Source of the DNA: Pleurocapsa minor GSE-CHR-MK 17-07R
Lineage (GTDB): Bacteria; Chloroflexota; Anaerolineae; Aggregatilineales; Phototrophicaceae
Direction: 5' to 3'
NCBI GenBank assembly: GCA_019359125.1
Contig: JAHHHY010000022.1
Span: forward strand, 1-40,150
DNA length: 40,150 nucleotides
The notes below the pieces were generated by a model. That model saw only the letters and a list, made by a program, of their open reading frames with translations. It did no database searches and was not told the origin of the DNA. A program made the position numbers and the translations under genes. Below are positions 1 to 7,824 of this stretch, in pieces; position 1 is the first letter of the stretch; every line of letters starts with the position of its first letter.

Positions 1-1
1 C

Positions 2-127
2 AAAAGATATGGATTATAATGTCTTCTGTAGTCACGGGGTGCACTCCACTCGAATTCGCACTTTAAGTGTGTGCCGTCCTCGTGACTACTTCAAATTTCC
101 ATCCTCATAAAACCCGCACCACTGGTT
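2..127. repeat. Terminal inverted repeat, left copy (126 bp)
   Basis: Reverse-complementing 40025-40150 gives this segment with four mismatches and no gap over 126 bp. Inside lies a 62-bp core (28-89) bounded by GTAGTCACG and CGTGACTAC, with further partial self-complementarity, so the core could fold into a long imperfect hairpin. The inner edge overlaps the last codons and stop of the minus-strand glycosyltransferase gene. The mismatches argue for two genomic copies of a dispersed element rather than a copied read artefact. Its nature (MITE, REP-like palindrome or gene-end hairpin) is unknown. Confidence 0.9.
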
Positions 128-1809
128 TGTATGCAATTTAATTGATAGATTTGGATTCCTGGTTGGTGCCAAACAGTTGCAGTATGCATGAAAAGGTCAT
201 TTCCAAGCTGTGGTGGGCGTACCTGTTCGAAAACGACTGCGTAACGCTTCAACCGATCTCGAAGCTCGAAAATTTCGTTCGGTACAGGCTCATTAAGTGC
301 AGCTGAAGTGCGAACGGCATCATTCGTTAGCGCATCCGAAAAGACTATGAAATCAATTCCTGCTGCACAAAGCTTGTCATCCGAGGGAAATGATGCACCT
401 GTCCCATAGGTTTGAAAATGTGGAAATCGAACTGGATCAACTGAAACATTGTAGGCACCGACCAAGTAAAGGCTTGTTTGAGGAGCTAGATTTTCGTAAA
501 TCCATTCTTGCGCCAAAGTCCGTGTATCGGTAATGCTAATCGATTTTACGAAGGATATCGAAAAAACCATTGGCCAAATAACAACAGCAATGCTAGAAAC
601 AAAACAGAGTTCGCGACTTACTTTTAAAGCAAGGAAAATTTTTTGAGCGCCTAAACCAGCCAGTATGGCTAGGACTGGGATGATTGGAACCAGTAATTGG
701 TCACTGTGTCCTGGTCTGACAGTGCGTAAAAATAAACTTCCATAAATGACCAATTGGAAAATCAAGAAAACATAAAAGATATGAATGTGCAAACGACGTA
801 TGTTCCATATGGTTAAAACCACGCTAAATACGACCAAGATTGAGACCGGGATACCTAGAGCGACAACAAACAAATATTGGATTTCAAAGTACAACCCAAA
901 CGGCGTTACTTGAGAGATATTGACCCCTTCTAAATAAACAGACGAAATATAGTGAATGTCGCTAATAAATTTTCTAAACGCAAAAACCGTTCCAGGCGTA
1001 GAAATCAGAAACGCTAAAGGTATAGAAAAAAGAGATAATGAAACCAGAGTCCAATGACGTTTATCTTGAATAACTATAGTCAGCCCAGTTAAGACAACTA
1101 CAAAGGCTACTGGTGCTGCGTTGTATCTCGATCCTGTTGCTAGTCCTGCCGCTGCACCTGCCAAAATCAAATTCATGACCGCTTTACGGTAATTGTCCTT
1201 AATTTTTAGTGTTCGAACACAACTCCAAATGCTTAAGGCAGTAAAGCCTGCCGCCATACTACTTGTAGTGGCATAATGCGCATGTTGCACCATCGGCAAT
1301 GACACCGTAACTATCAGAGCTGCAAGAAATGCAGCGTAAAATCCAGAAAGTAAACGTACTGCGCCGTATGTGGCAGCAACAGCCAGCAATCCGCCTAAAG
1401 CTGACCAACTTCTACCCATAATATAAAGTGAAAAGTCTGCAATTTGTCGTTGACTCTGACCTGTAATTTCGTTTAGTGACTTGTCGTTTTTCCCTGTAAG
1501 TGTGTTTATGAATAAATTCAGATTAATTAAGAGTGACGGGTTTTCAAAAAAGTCAGGGTTTAACCTTCTTTGAGCTGCCATCTGGACGGGAATCGCAACA
1601 TAAAAATATTCATCCGGGTGAACCGCAGATTCTAAAGGCAAAAAATTTCCCGCTTGGTCGGAGGGAAAAAGTACCATGTTGGGTTGACCAAAGCTGATTC
1701 CAACAACGCGAAAAATAAATGCGAGCAACAACAAGGCTGTTACGATAAGGATTTCATAGCCTTGTTTATTCAGGTGCGAGAATGAAAGCATTAAGCGTTT
1801 ATACCCCAA
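91..1809 (-). CDS. GT-C fold membrane glycosyltransferase (GT39/ArnT-like), AT-rich
   Basis: This 572-residue protein has about ten hydrophobic segments, beginning near residue 20. After the first segment comes HPDE (residues 64-67), the acidic loop motif seen in dolichyl-phosphate-mannose-type and ArnT-like GT-C enzymes that move a sugar from a polyprenyl carrier on the outer face of the membrane. The second half has further membrane segments and a soluble C-terminal domain. The donor and acceptor cannot be read from the sequence. The gene is much more AT-rich than the core of the window and lacks its strong third-position GC bias, which suggests transfer. The last eleven codons lie inside the terminal repeat, so the C-terminus may have been supplied by that element. 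A paralogue with the same HPDE motif lies at 4606-6126. Confidence 0.72.
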   Translation of the reverse strand: MGYKRLMLSFSHLNKQGYEILIVTALLLLAFIFRVVGISFGQPNMVLFPSDQAGNFLPLESAVHPDEYFYVAIPVQMAAQRRLNPDFFENPSLLINLNLFINTLTGKNDKSLNEITGQSQRQIADFSLYIMGRSWSALGGLLAVAATYGAVRLLSGFYAAFLAALIVTVSLPMVQHAHYATTSSMAAGFTALSIWSCVRTLKIKDNYRKAVMNLILAGAAAGLATGSRYNAAPVAFVVVLTGLTIVIQDKRHWTLVSLSLFSIPLAFLISTPGTVFAFRKFISDIHYISSVYLEGVNISQVTPFGLYFEIQYLFVVALGIPVSILVVFSVVLTIWNIRRLHIHIFYVFLIFQLVIYGSLFLRTVRPGHSDQLLVPIIPVLAILAGLGAQKIFLALKVSRELCFVSSIAVVIWPMVFSISFVKSISITDTRTLAQEWIYENLAPQTSLYLVGAYNVSVDPVRFPHFQTYGTGASFPSDDKLCAAGIDFIVFSDALTNDAVRTSAALNEPVPNEIFELRDRLKRYAVVFEQVRPPQLGNDLFMHTATVWHQPGIQIYQLNCIQTSGAGFMRMEI

Positions 1810-1915
1810 TCAAATATAACAATTGATGAGAAATTGCAATTTACCAGACAGAGAATAGTTATGCAATTACTTCTGTTCACTTTTTGATCCCATGCCTAAA
1901 GTTCGCTTGGAATGC
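1810..1915. other. Composition boundary between AT-rich left end and GC-rich core
   Basis: Base composition changes abruptly within this 106-bp spacer: the left side is AT-rich, and coding DNA of high GC starts at 1916. I see no transposase, tRNA, or direct repeat that would mark an insertion edge here. The minus-strand promoter of the glycosyltransferase should lie in this spacer, but I could not assign boxes with confidence. Confidence 0.5.
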
Positions 1916-2890
1916 TTATCTGATCTTCAGGCGCAGGAATGACTCGCTGGAAAAGCCAAGCGATTCGTAAAACGCCCGCGCGCGATCATTGGCGCGTTCG
2001 ACATTGACCATCAGCGTGTTCAGGCCCAGCCGCTCGGCTCGGCGCATGGCCGCTTCCAGCAAGGCAGCGCCAATCCCCCGGCGCTGATAGGTGGGCAGCA
2101 CCGCCATATCGTTGATGATGCCGCGCCCTTCGGTCAGGCTGCGCACGACCGACATGGCGATGAAGCCGACCACCAGCGGCGGATTCTGCCGGGCGACCGC
2201 GACATACACATCCAGCCCGACCGACTCGCGCAGGCGCAGAATCGTCTCGCGATAGTCGTCACGCGTCAGCCCGCGATTGGCGGGAATCAGCGCCAGCAAC
2301 GCGGTAATTTCCTGCGCGTCGTTCAGCTCCGCCGGGCGAATATAAAAGTCTTTGCCTTCATCGTCATTGCGCTCGCTGGACACCACGCCGGCAGGCTGAT
2401 GCCCGGCCAGCCACTGGGCCACCGCCTCGCGGTGCGTGCGGAAAGGCAGCAGCGGCAGCGCATCGCGCGGGAACACTTTCGCTTCCAGCGCATCATCCCC
2501 GCCTTTCACTTCCCCGCCCAGCACCCGCGCCCGATAGAAAATCATGATGCCGCTCAGGGGCGGGCCTTCCGGGAACGAATTGACGCCGAACAGCTCTACC
2601 AGCTCGACATCGAGGCCGGTTTCTTCTTTGGCCTCGCGGATAGCGGCGTCTTCCGCGCCCTCATCTTCTTCGACAAAGCCGCTGGGCAGCGCCCACTGGC
2701 CCTTGTGCGGCGGATGATTGCGGCGGATCAGCACCAGCCCGTCATCGGCCTCGATGACGATGCCGACCGCCGGCACCGGATTGACGAAATGGATGTAACC
2801 GCAGTTATCACACGCTTTGCGCAGGCGACCACCTTCCACGCGTTCGCCCAGCGTATGCCCGCATACCGGGCAGTAAATCAGCTTCGCCAT
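1916..2890 (-). CDS. Zinc-ribbon NUDIX hydrolase fused to a GNAT acetyltransferase
   Basis: The 324 residues hold three parts. The first is a zinc ribbon (C7, C10, C27, C30). The second is a NUDIX domain with a complete box: G71, E77 and R85-E-A-K-E-E-T-G92, matching Gx5Ex7REUxEExGU. The third is a GNAT domain from about residue 178, with the acetyl-CoA loop QRRGIGAAL and the typical AFYESLGF end. NUDIX enzymes of this ribbon type cleave nucleoside-diphosphate linkages, some of them NADH or ADP-sugars; the GNAT part would acetylate an amine. Neither substrate can be read here. The start ATG lies three bases after the stop of the LysM lipoprotein gene, so the two are probably co-transcribed. 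Confidence 0.88.
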   Translation of the reverse strand: MAKLIYCPVCGHTLGERVEGGRLRKACDNCGYIHFVNPVPAVGIVIEADDGLVLIRRNHPPHKGQWALPSGFVEEDEGAEDAAIREAKEETGLDVELVELFGVNSFPEGPPLSGIMIFYRARVLGGEVKGGDDALEAKVFPRDALPLLPFRTHREAVAQWLAGHQPAGVVSSERNDDEGKDFYIRPAELNDAQEITALLALIPANRGLTRDDYRETILRLRESVGLDVYVAVARQNPPLVVGFIAMSVVRSLTEGRGIINDMAVLPTYQRRGIGAALLEAAMRRAERLGLNTLMVNVERANDRARAFYESLGFSSESFLRLKIR

Positions 2891-2893
2891 CGC

Positions 2894-3895
2894 CTAGCTC
2901 CCCGCGGGAATGATGAGCTGCTGGCCAATCTGAAGCGCATTCGGGTTGCTCAGGTTGTTGGCATTAACGATGGCCTGGATGGTCGTGCCGTACTGCGCCG
3001 CGATGGTGGACAGTGTGTCGCCGGAACGCACGGTATGCGTCTGCTGGCCGGCTGGCTGGGCCGCGGTCGCCGGGCTGTCGAACGGCGAATCGATCGTCGC
3101 GGTCGGGGCGATGCCGTCACCCACTGGCACAGTCGGCCCGGTTTGCGTGCCGATGATCAGCGGGGTGAGCGTATTGATCGGGACGACGGCCTCCGGCGTC
3201 ACTTCAAAACAGCCTTCGGTGGGCAGGCGAAGCTGGTCACCAGGGAAAATCGTCGGATTATCCGAGTCCAGCTCCGGATTCACGGCCAGCAGGTCAGCTA
3301 GGCGAACCTCGAATGACTGCGCGATGGCAAACGGGCTGTCGCCGGATTCGACGATATAGATGCACGGGTCATCCACGCCGGGCAGCGACGTGGGCGTGAT
3401 CAATCCGGACGGCGTGCTGGTGGGCACGGCCTGGAGCGTCAGCCCTGCCGGGCCGGTCGGCGTGGGGGCCGGGGTATCGGGCGTCAGGAAGCCCATCGGC
3501 AGGCGCGGCGTCAGGAAGCCGGTCTGCCCCAGCGGCGCGGCAGTCGCCAGGCTTTGCTGGGACAGCGGCGGGAGCGGCGTGGGCGTGGGCGTGCCTTCGT
3601 CCACAAACAGCGGCAGCGGCTCAATCGTCGGCAGGCCAATCGGCAGCGTGGCAATCTGATTCAGGTCCAGCGTGGCGACAGAGCCCGGCGGGAGCGTCTC
3701 GCTGGGGGTCAGTGTGGGCAGCTCGGTTGTCGCTGAAACTTCCGGCACGGCGGCAATCTGGGTGACGGGAGAGCGCGTCAGGGCAATCGGCGACGGCTGC
3801 AACTGTTCGCTGCCGGAACGGAAACATCCGGCCAGCATCAGCATCAGCCCCACAAGCCCTGTTCTAACCATTCCGCGCCGAATTAAGTGCCGCAT
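2894..3895 (-). CDS. LysM-repeat lipoprotein
   Basis: The N-terminus is basic, then hydrophobic, and ends in the lipobox L-A-G-C24, so this is a lipoprotein of about 333 residues before processing. A long Pro/Thr/Ser-rich linker leads to two LysM domains. One is near residues 178-226 ([16 protein letters not shown], then GDQLRLP) and one near 285-331 ([17 protein letters not shown], then IGQQLIIP). LysM domains bind GlcNAc-containing glycans such as peptidoglycan. No catalytic domain is visible, so a wall-anchoring or scaffolding role is inferred. It is the first gene of a two-gene unit with the downstream NUDIX-GNAT gene. Confidence 0.88.
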   Translation of the reverse strand: MRHLIRRGMVRTGLVGLMLMLAGCFRSGSEQLQPSPIALTRSPVTQIAAVPEVSATTELPTLTPSETLPPGSVATLDLNQIATLPIGLPTIEPLPLFVDEGTPTPTPLPPLSQQSLATAAPLGQTGFLTPRLPMGFLTPDTPAPTPTGPAGLTLQAVPTSTPSGLITPTSLPGVDDPCIYIVESGDSPFAIAQSFEVRLADLLAVNPELDSDNPTIFPGDQLRLPTEGCFEVTPEAVVPINTLTPLIIGTQTGPTVPVGDGIAPTATIDSPFDSPATAAQPAGQQTHTVRSGDTLSTIAAQYGTTIQAIVNANNLSNPNALQIGQQLIIPAGS

Positions 3896-3927
3896 CGCTC
3901 ACCACACCTGGTTACATGCATCTCGTG

Positions 3928-3956
3928 ATATTACAACAGGCAAACGAAATGGGCAA
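3928..3956 (-). promoter_or_regulatory. Promoter of LysM-NUDIX operon
   Basis: On the minus strand TTGCCC (3951-3956) is followed after 17 bases by TAATAT (3928-3933), close to the housekeeping sigma consensus and 32 bases upstream of the lipoprotein ATG. It is back to back with the putative promoter of the regulator gene at 4014. Confidence 0.6.
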
Positions 3957-3968
3957 AGGGTGTGCTGG

Positions 3969-3977
3969 TGCTATACT
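3969..3977 (+). promoter_or_regulatory. Extended -10 promoter of PadR-like gene
   Basis: TG-c-TATACT is an extended -10 element 36 bases upstream of the ATG at 4014. No good -35 box is visible at 16-18 bases, which fits an extended -10 promoter. Confidence 0.5.
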
Positions 3978-4013
3978 CGTACCCATCGCGCTGTTCATGG
4001 GAAAATTTCCATT

Positions 4014-4646
4014 ATGCTGTCCGATCTCGAGCTTACGATCCTCAGCCTGATCGCACTGAAACCGCGCACCCTGAGTGAACTGGACCTGGCGATGGACCAG
4101 CATGCACTGCTGCTCACGCTCAATCCCAGCCGAAACTCGCTGTCTTTTCTCGTCGATGGCCTGATTCATGGCGAGCTGATCGTGCGCGGCCCGGAGGCAT
4201 CGGGTGAACCGCTGCTCAGCCTGACCGAGGCTGGCATCGGCGTGGTGCAGACAGCCGTGTCTGACCTGATCCGTGAGCCGGTCGCGCTGGGCGAGCGTTT
4301 CGAGCTGGCGCTGGCCAATCTGGATGTACTGAAGCCGCAGCAGGCCTATTTCGCGCTGCAGCAGCGCCGCGCTGCCATCGAGCGCCGGGCACAGAAACTG
4401 GCCGCACGCGGGGATGCCTCGCCCTACACGCTGGCTGTGGCCCATGCCCGCGCCATTGCCGCCGCAGAGCTGGCCTGGCTGGATCAGTGCATCACCGACT
4501 GGCGCACGAAATACCCCGGCGTCACGCGCAGCGAGGACTATGCCCAGTCGCGCGACACCGCGGAACATACGCAGCTGCACAAGCCGACCAAGCCTGAAAA
4601 AGCCATCAGGGAGATGCAGCGCATCGACCCACCCGCGGAGGCGTGA
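4014..4646 (+). CDS. PadR-like winged-helix transcriptional regulator
   Basis: From the ATG at 4014 the product is 210 residues. Longer upstream reading in this frame crosses the LysM gene and its promoter and is not credible. The first 85 residues read as a winged helix (LSDLELTILSLIALKPRTLS, then a recognition-helix region and a wing near GELIVRGP), and the rest is a long alpha-helical tail rich in Arg and Ala. This matches the PadR layout of an N-terminal DNA-binding domain and a C-terminal dimerising helix pair, although the usual PadR signature is weak. Its target is unknown; divergent transcription from the LysM operon makes that operon a candidate. Its 3' end overlaps the convergent gene at 4606 by 41 bases. 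Confidence 0.65.
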   Translation: MLSDLELTILSLIALKPRTLSELDLAMDQHALLLTLNPSRNSLSFLVDGLIHGELIVRGPEASGEPLLSLTEAGIGVVQTAVSDLIREPVALGERFELALANLDVLKPQQAYFALQQRRAAIERRAQKLAARGDASPYTLAVAHARAIAAAELAWLDQCITDWRTKYPGVTRSEDYAQSRDTAEHTQLHKPTKPEKAIREMQRIDPPAEA

Positions 4647-6126
4647 GGCTGTAGACAGTATAGCCACCGCTTCGGAAAGCCGCCTCGGTGGTGAAGCCAG
4701 CCTCCTCCAGTGCATCCAGCCACGGGCGCGCGCTGGCATTCGGCGGCGACGTAAAATAGCGATCCTCGCATTCATCCAGCGCGACCGCATCGCGGACCAG
4801 CGCATCCGGATCAGGGTAATACACGCGCCGCTTGTCTGACCATTCGCCCATATAATAGCCCAGCTGCCAGTTCAGCCAGTGGTCGTAGACCACCGCCGCG
4901 ACATGCTGGCTGTTCAGGTAATCGGCCACGGGCGCGATGCCAGCGGCGTCGGGAAAACTGGTCGTCTCCCCGCCATAGCCAAAGCGCCCGCTGGAGGCAT
5001 CGACAGCCGACACGATCAGCGCGAAGGCAATTGCGACGGCCGCCAGCTCTGCTTCCTGGCGCATCAGCCGAAACGCGATCACGCCGTGAATCCACATGCC
5101 GGCGCGCACCGACAGCAGGATCAGCACCGGCATGATCGGCAGCACGTAGCGGTCATAGGTATTGGCACCCGCCAGCACATGCCCGACGACATAAAGCATC
5201 AGCCAGGCCAACAGCAGCGCCTCCAGCCCCAGCGCGCGGTCGCGCAGTCCAGTGAGCAGCCGAATGGCGAAGCTGATCGGAATCAGCAGGATGAAGACCG
5301 CCGTCGTCCCGCCCAGCAGCCCCAGCAGATAGCGTAGCGGCCAGAAGAATGCGCCCGGCTGGGAGATGCGGGCGAAGTCCGGCGCGTTATTGGCGGCGGC
5401 CAGCGCCAGCACATTGACAGGCGCGGCCCGCACCGCCTCCCACGCCAGCAGCACGACCAGCCCCAGCCCGGCACCGACCGCAGAGCGCAGGCATCCGCGC
5501 AGTGTCAGCCGGTTGAGCGCGTACGGCAAGATCAGGCACAGCGGCGCAAACAGCACGCCCTGCTGCTTGCACAGGAAGGCCAGCCCCAGCAGCAGGCCGC
5601 CAAGCAGCCAGCGCCGCCGCAGACAGGCCAGCGCCGCGGCCGTACCCAACGCCAGCATCAGCATGTCGGTGAAGGCCGAGCCGCTGAAGCCGATCAGCAC
5701 GGGCGAACAGGCCGCCAGCAGCCCGATCCAGATGCCCGGCGTGCTGCGTCCGCCCAGGTCACGGCCGATGCGCAGCATGACCGCCACGAACACCAGCCCG
5801 GCCAGCAGCGCCGGGATGCGCGCCGAGACTTCCCCCGCCCGCAGGCTGAGGTCGAGCACGCCCGCCGGATTGGCCACCACGCCCGTGAGCGTCATGCTCA
5901 GCGCCTGCGCATACAGGGCCAGGGGCGTCTTGTCCAGCGGGCCGCTGAACAGCCAGTCGCCATTCACAGCCGCGTGGCGCGCAAACGTGGCGAACAGCGC
6001 CTCATCCGGATGAAAGCGATGGTCGCCAAAGCCGTAATGCGCGCGCAGCAGCCACGCACCCAGCAGCACGATCACGCCCAGCAGCATCCATCGGCCGATC
6101 GGCTTCCGCAGTGGCAAAGTGCTCAT
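4606..6126 (-). CDS. GT39/ArnT-like membrane glycosyltransferase
   Basis: This 506-residue polytopic membrane protein starts with a basic segment and one membrane span, then H39-P-D-E42 in the first external loop, the acidic motif of the GT-C family. About ten further spans follow, with a soluble tail from around residue 390 rich in aromatic residues. Enzymes of this type use polyprenyl-phosphate sugars to modify proteins, lipids or glycans outside the membrane. The sugar is not predictable. It has the normal GC-rich composition of the core, unlike its AT-rich paralogue at the left end. It is divergent from the HAD gene, with a 76-bp spacer. Confidence 0.78.
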   Translation of the reverse strand: MSTLPLRKPIGRWMLLGVIVLLGAWLLRAHYGFGDHRFHPDEALFATFARHAAVNGDWLFSGPLDKTPLALYAQALSMTLTGVVANPAGVLDLSLRAGEVSARIPALLAGLVFVAVMLRIGRDLGGRSTPGIWIGLLAACSPVLIGFSGSAFTDMLMLALGTAAALACLRRRWLLGGLLLGLAFLCKQQGVLFAPLCLILPYALNRLTLRGCLRSAVGAGLGLVVLLAWEAVRAAPVNVLALAAANNAPDFARISQPGAFFWPLRYLLGLLGGTTAVFILLIPISFAIRLLTGLRDRALGLEALLLAWLMLYVVGHVLAGANTYDRYVLPIMPVLILLSVRAGMWIHGVIAFRLMRQEAELAAVAIAFALIVSAVDASSGRFGYGGETTSFPDAAGIAPVADYLNSQHVAAVVYDHWLNWQLGYYMGEWSDKRRVYYPDPDALVRDAVALDECEDRYFTSPPNASARPWLDALEEAGFTTEAAFRSGGYTVYSLTPPRVGRCAASP

Positions 6127-6141
6127 GGCAGGCCCATAATA
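6112..6141. promoter_or_regulatory. Possible overlapping divergent promoters
   Basis: Plus strand TGGCAA (6112-6117), 17 bases, CATAAT (6135-6140) could serve the HAD gene. On the minus strand the same AT-rich spot reads TATTAT (6136-6141), nine bases before the ATG of the glycosyltransferase. Both boxes are only moderate matches. Confidence 0.35.
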
Positions 6142-6202
6142 CGCATCATTCGCAGGTCATTTATGCAGCAGCCCATCCACCCACTCCCTGGAGAACGCAC
6201 CC

Positions 6203-7009
6203 GTGCCCCATCATTTATCCAATATTCGCGCCGTGATTATGGACGCAGACGGCGTCCTGTGGCGCGGCGACACGCCCATCGACGGCGCTTCCCGCTGGAT
6301 CAGCCATCTTCAGGCGCAGGGGATTCCCTATATCATCGCGACCAACAACAGCAGCAAGTCCCCACAAGAGTACCAGCAAAAGCTGGAACGGCTGCAAATT
6401 GCCCGCGTGACGCCGGAGCATATTGTCAGCTCTGGCATGGTGACCGCCAGTTTTCTGGCGCGGGAATATCCGGCTGGCGCGACTGTGTTCGTGGTCGGCG
6501 GCGACGGCCTGCGCGAGCTGATCGCGGCGGCAGGCATGACCCTGGTGACGGACGAGCAGCCCGATGTCGTCGTCGTGGGCATCGATTTCGCGCTCACCTA
6601 CGACAAATTGCGCCGCGCGTCTGACTTCATCCGGCGGGGTGCGCGCTTCATCGGCACCAATGCTGACCGCACGTTTCCGCTGCCGGAGGGTCCTGCACCC
6701 GGCGCGGGCAGCATCCTGGCGCTGCTGCAAACCGCCACCGATGTCGCGCCCGAAGTGATGGGCAAGCCTGGCAGGGCGATGTTCGAGACGGCGCTGGCGG
6801 TGATGGGTGCCGCAGCCGAGCACACGCTCATGATCGGGGACCGCATGGATACCGATATCCTGGGCGCAATCGACGCAGGGCTGATGACCGCGCTGGTGCT
6901 GACCGGCGTGGACACCCGCGATACCGCCCGCACCTACCCCACCCAGCCCGACATCATCACGCCAGACCTGAACGCGCTGCTGGATACCTGGCTTGGAGTT
7001 AAAAGTTGA
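6203..7009 (+). CDS. HAD superfamily (class IIA, NagD/AraL-like) phosphatase
   Basis: The 268-residue protein starts with GTG at 6203, preceded by GGAGA eight bases upstream. Motif I is D14-A-D16-G-V, where D14 would be the phosphorylated nucleophile. Motif II is TNNSS near residue 49, motif III the Lys in MGKPG near residue 190, and motif IV MIGDRMDTD near residue 213. The cap between motifs II and III is of the C2 type found in NagD, AraL and p-nitrophenyl phosphatases. These hydrolyse small sugar phosphates or nucleotides, often as housecleaning enzymes. The substrate is unknown. Confidence 0.88.
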   Translation: MPHHLSNIRAVIMDADGVLWRGDTPIDGASRWISHLQAQGIPYIIATNNSSKSPQEYQQKLERLQIARVTPEHIVSSGMVTASFLAREYPAGATVFVVGGDGLRELIAAAGMTLVTDEQPDVVVVGIDFALTYDKLRRASDFIRRGARFIGTNADRTFPLPEGPAPGAGSILALLQTATDVAPEVMGKPGRAMFETALAVMGAAAEHTLMIGDRMDTDILGAIDAGLMTALVLTGVDTRDTARTYPTQPDIITPDLNALLDTWLGVKS

Positions 7010-7139
7010 AAGGGGAAAGTTAAAAAGGACAAAAGCGTTGAAAGTTAAAAGGGGAAGGTTAAAAAGGACAGGCGCAGGCATGATTCACGCGTCTCCATAT
7101 CGCCCCTCTTAACTTTTAACTTTCCCCTTTTAACTCTCT
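6997..7139. repeat. Purine-rich direct and inverted repeats between convergent genes
   Basis: Two degenerate tandem copies of a GTTAAAAGGGGAAAGTTAAAA-like unit (about 6997-7033 and 7034-7070) are followed after roughly 35 bases by an inverted copy (about 7105-7138). The transcript could form a long hairpin in either direction, ending just at the stop codons of the HAD gene and endonuclease V. A bidirectional terminator is the simplest reading; the direct duplication suggests slippage or an expanding element. Confidence 0.6.
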
Positions 7140-7820
7140 TTATCCCATCTGCCCGGCAGCATTGTGCGCGGCGCGGATCGGCTCTGGCAGGCGATATTTG
7201 CCCGTGCAGGCCATCGTCACGGCGATACTGCTGGCCAGGTCGATGCGGTGCCCGGCGGAGATATACACCGACTTGACGTGCGGACGCGTGCGCAGTGCCG
7301 CGCCAATCAGATCCCCGCGATGCACCAACGGCGCCCATGCCCCGCGCTCATGTGGCGGCTCATCATGCCGCCCGACAAACAGCGTCTTGCCACAACCGAT
7401 CGTCGGCCGGTCGAGCCACAGCCCCATATGCGCGGCGATGCCGATGCGCCGGGGATGTGCGCGCCCCATCCCATCAAAGATGAAAACATCTGGCGCAGAC
7501 ACCAGCTTCTCGAACGCCTGCACCAGCACCGGCCCCTCGCGAAACGTGAGCAGGCCGGGCACATAGGGAAACGGCGTCGGCATTTGCGCGGTCACTGTCT
7601 CGATGATGGCAAACGAGGGAAACGCCAATACCACAACCGCGGCCTGCGACCAGGCCACGCCATCGGCGTTGGGCTGCACGCTCACGTCCACGCCAGCGAC
7701 CAGCATCCCCTCGCGCAGCGTCAGCGGCGGGCCATCAATCAACTGGCTGGCCAGCGACACCTGCAGCTGAACAGCCTCTGCCGGGGTCATCTGCCAGTTA
7801 TGAAGCGCACGTATCTGCAT
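7140..7820 (-). CDS. nfi: Endonuclease V (deoxyinosine 3'-endonuclease)
   Basis: The 226 residues match the whole endonuclease V family: VAGVD45VS, then YVPGLLTFRE95GP, then FD116GMGRAHPR and the GCGKT segment. D45, E95 and D116 are the expected metal ligands, and Y86 with the following PG belongs to the wedge that separates the strands at the lesion. The enzyme nicks DNA one phosphodiester 3' of deoxyinosine, starting alternative excision repair of deaminated adenine. The ATG is four bases downstream of the stop of the DinB-fold gene, so the pair is probably one transcript. Confidence 0.95.
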   Translation of the reverse strand: MQIRALHNWQMTPAEAVQLQVSLASQLIDGPPLTLREGMLVAGVDVSVQPNADGVAWSQAAVVVLAFPSFAIIETVTAQMPTPFPYVPGLLTFREGPVLVQAFEKLVSAPDVFIFDGMGRAHPRRIGIAAHMGLWLDRPTIGCGKTLFVGRHDEPPHERGAWAPLVHRGDLIGAALRTRPHVKSVYISAGHRIDLASSIAVTMACTGKYRLPEPIRAAHNAAGQMG

Positions 7821-7824
7821 CGGC

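Noticed and set aside
28-89. Integron attC site
   Set aside because: The palindromic core lacks the RYYYAAC/GTTRRRY boxes and there is no integrase nearby.
2399-3301. 300-codon open frame on the plus strand across the NUDIX and LysM genes
   Set aside because: Shadow of two recognisable minus-strand genes; no motif and no ribosome site.
3672-4013. Upstream extension of the PadR-like reading frame
   Set aside because: Runs antisense through the LysM signal peptide and both promoters; the ATG at 4014 fits the family start.
6997-7139. CRISPR array
   Set aside because: Only two degenerate direct units plus an inverted one, with no constant spacers and no cas genes.
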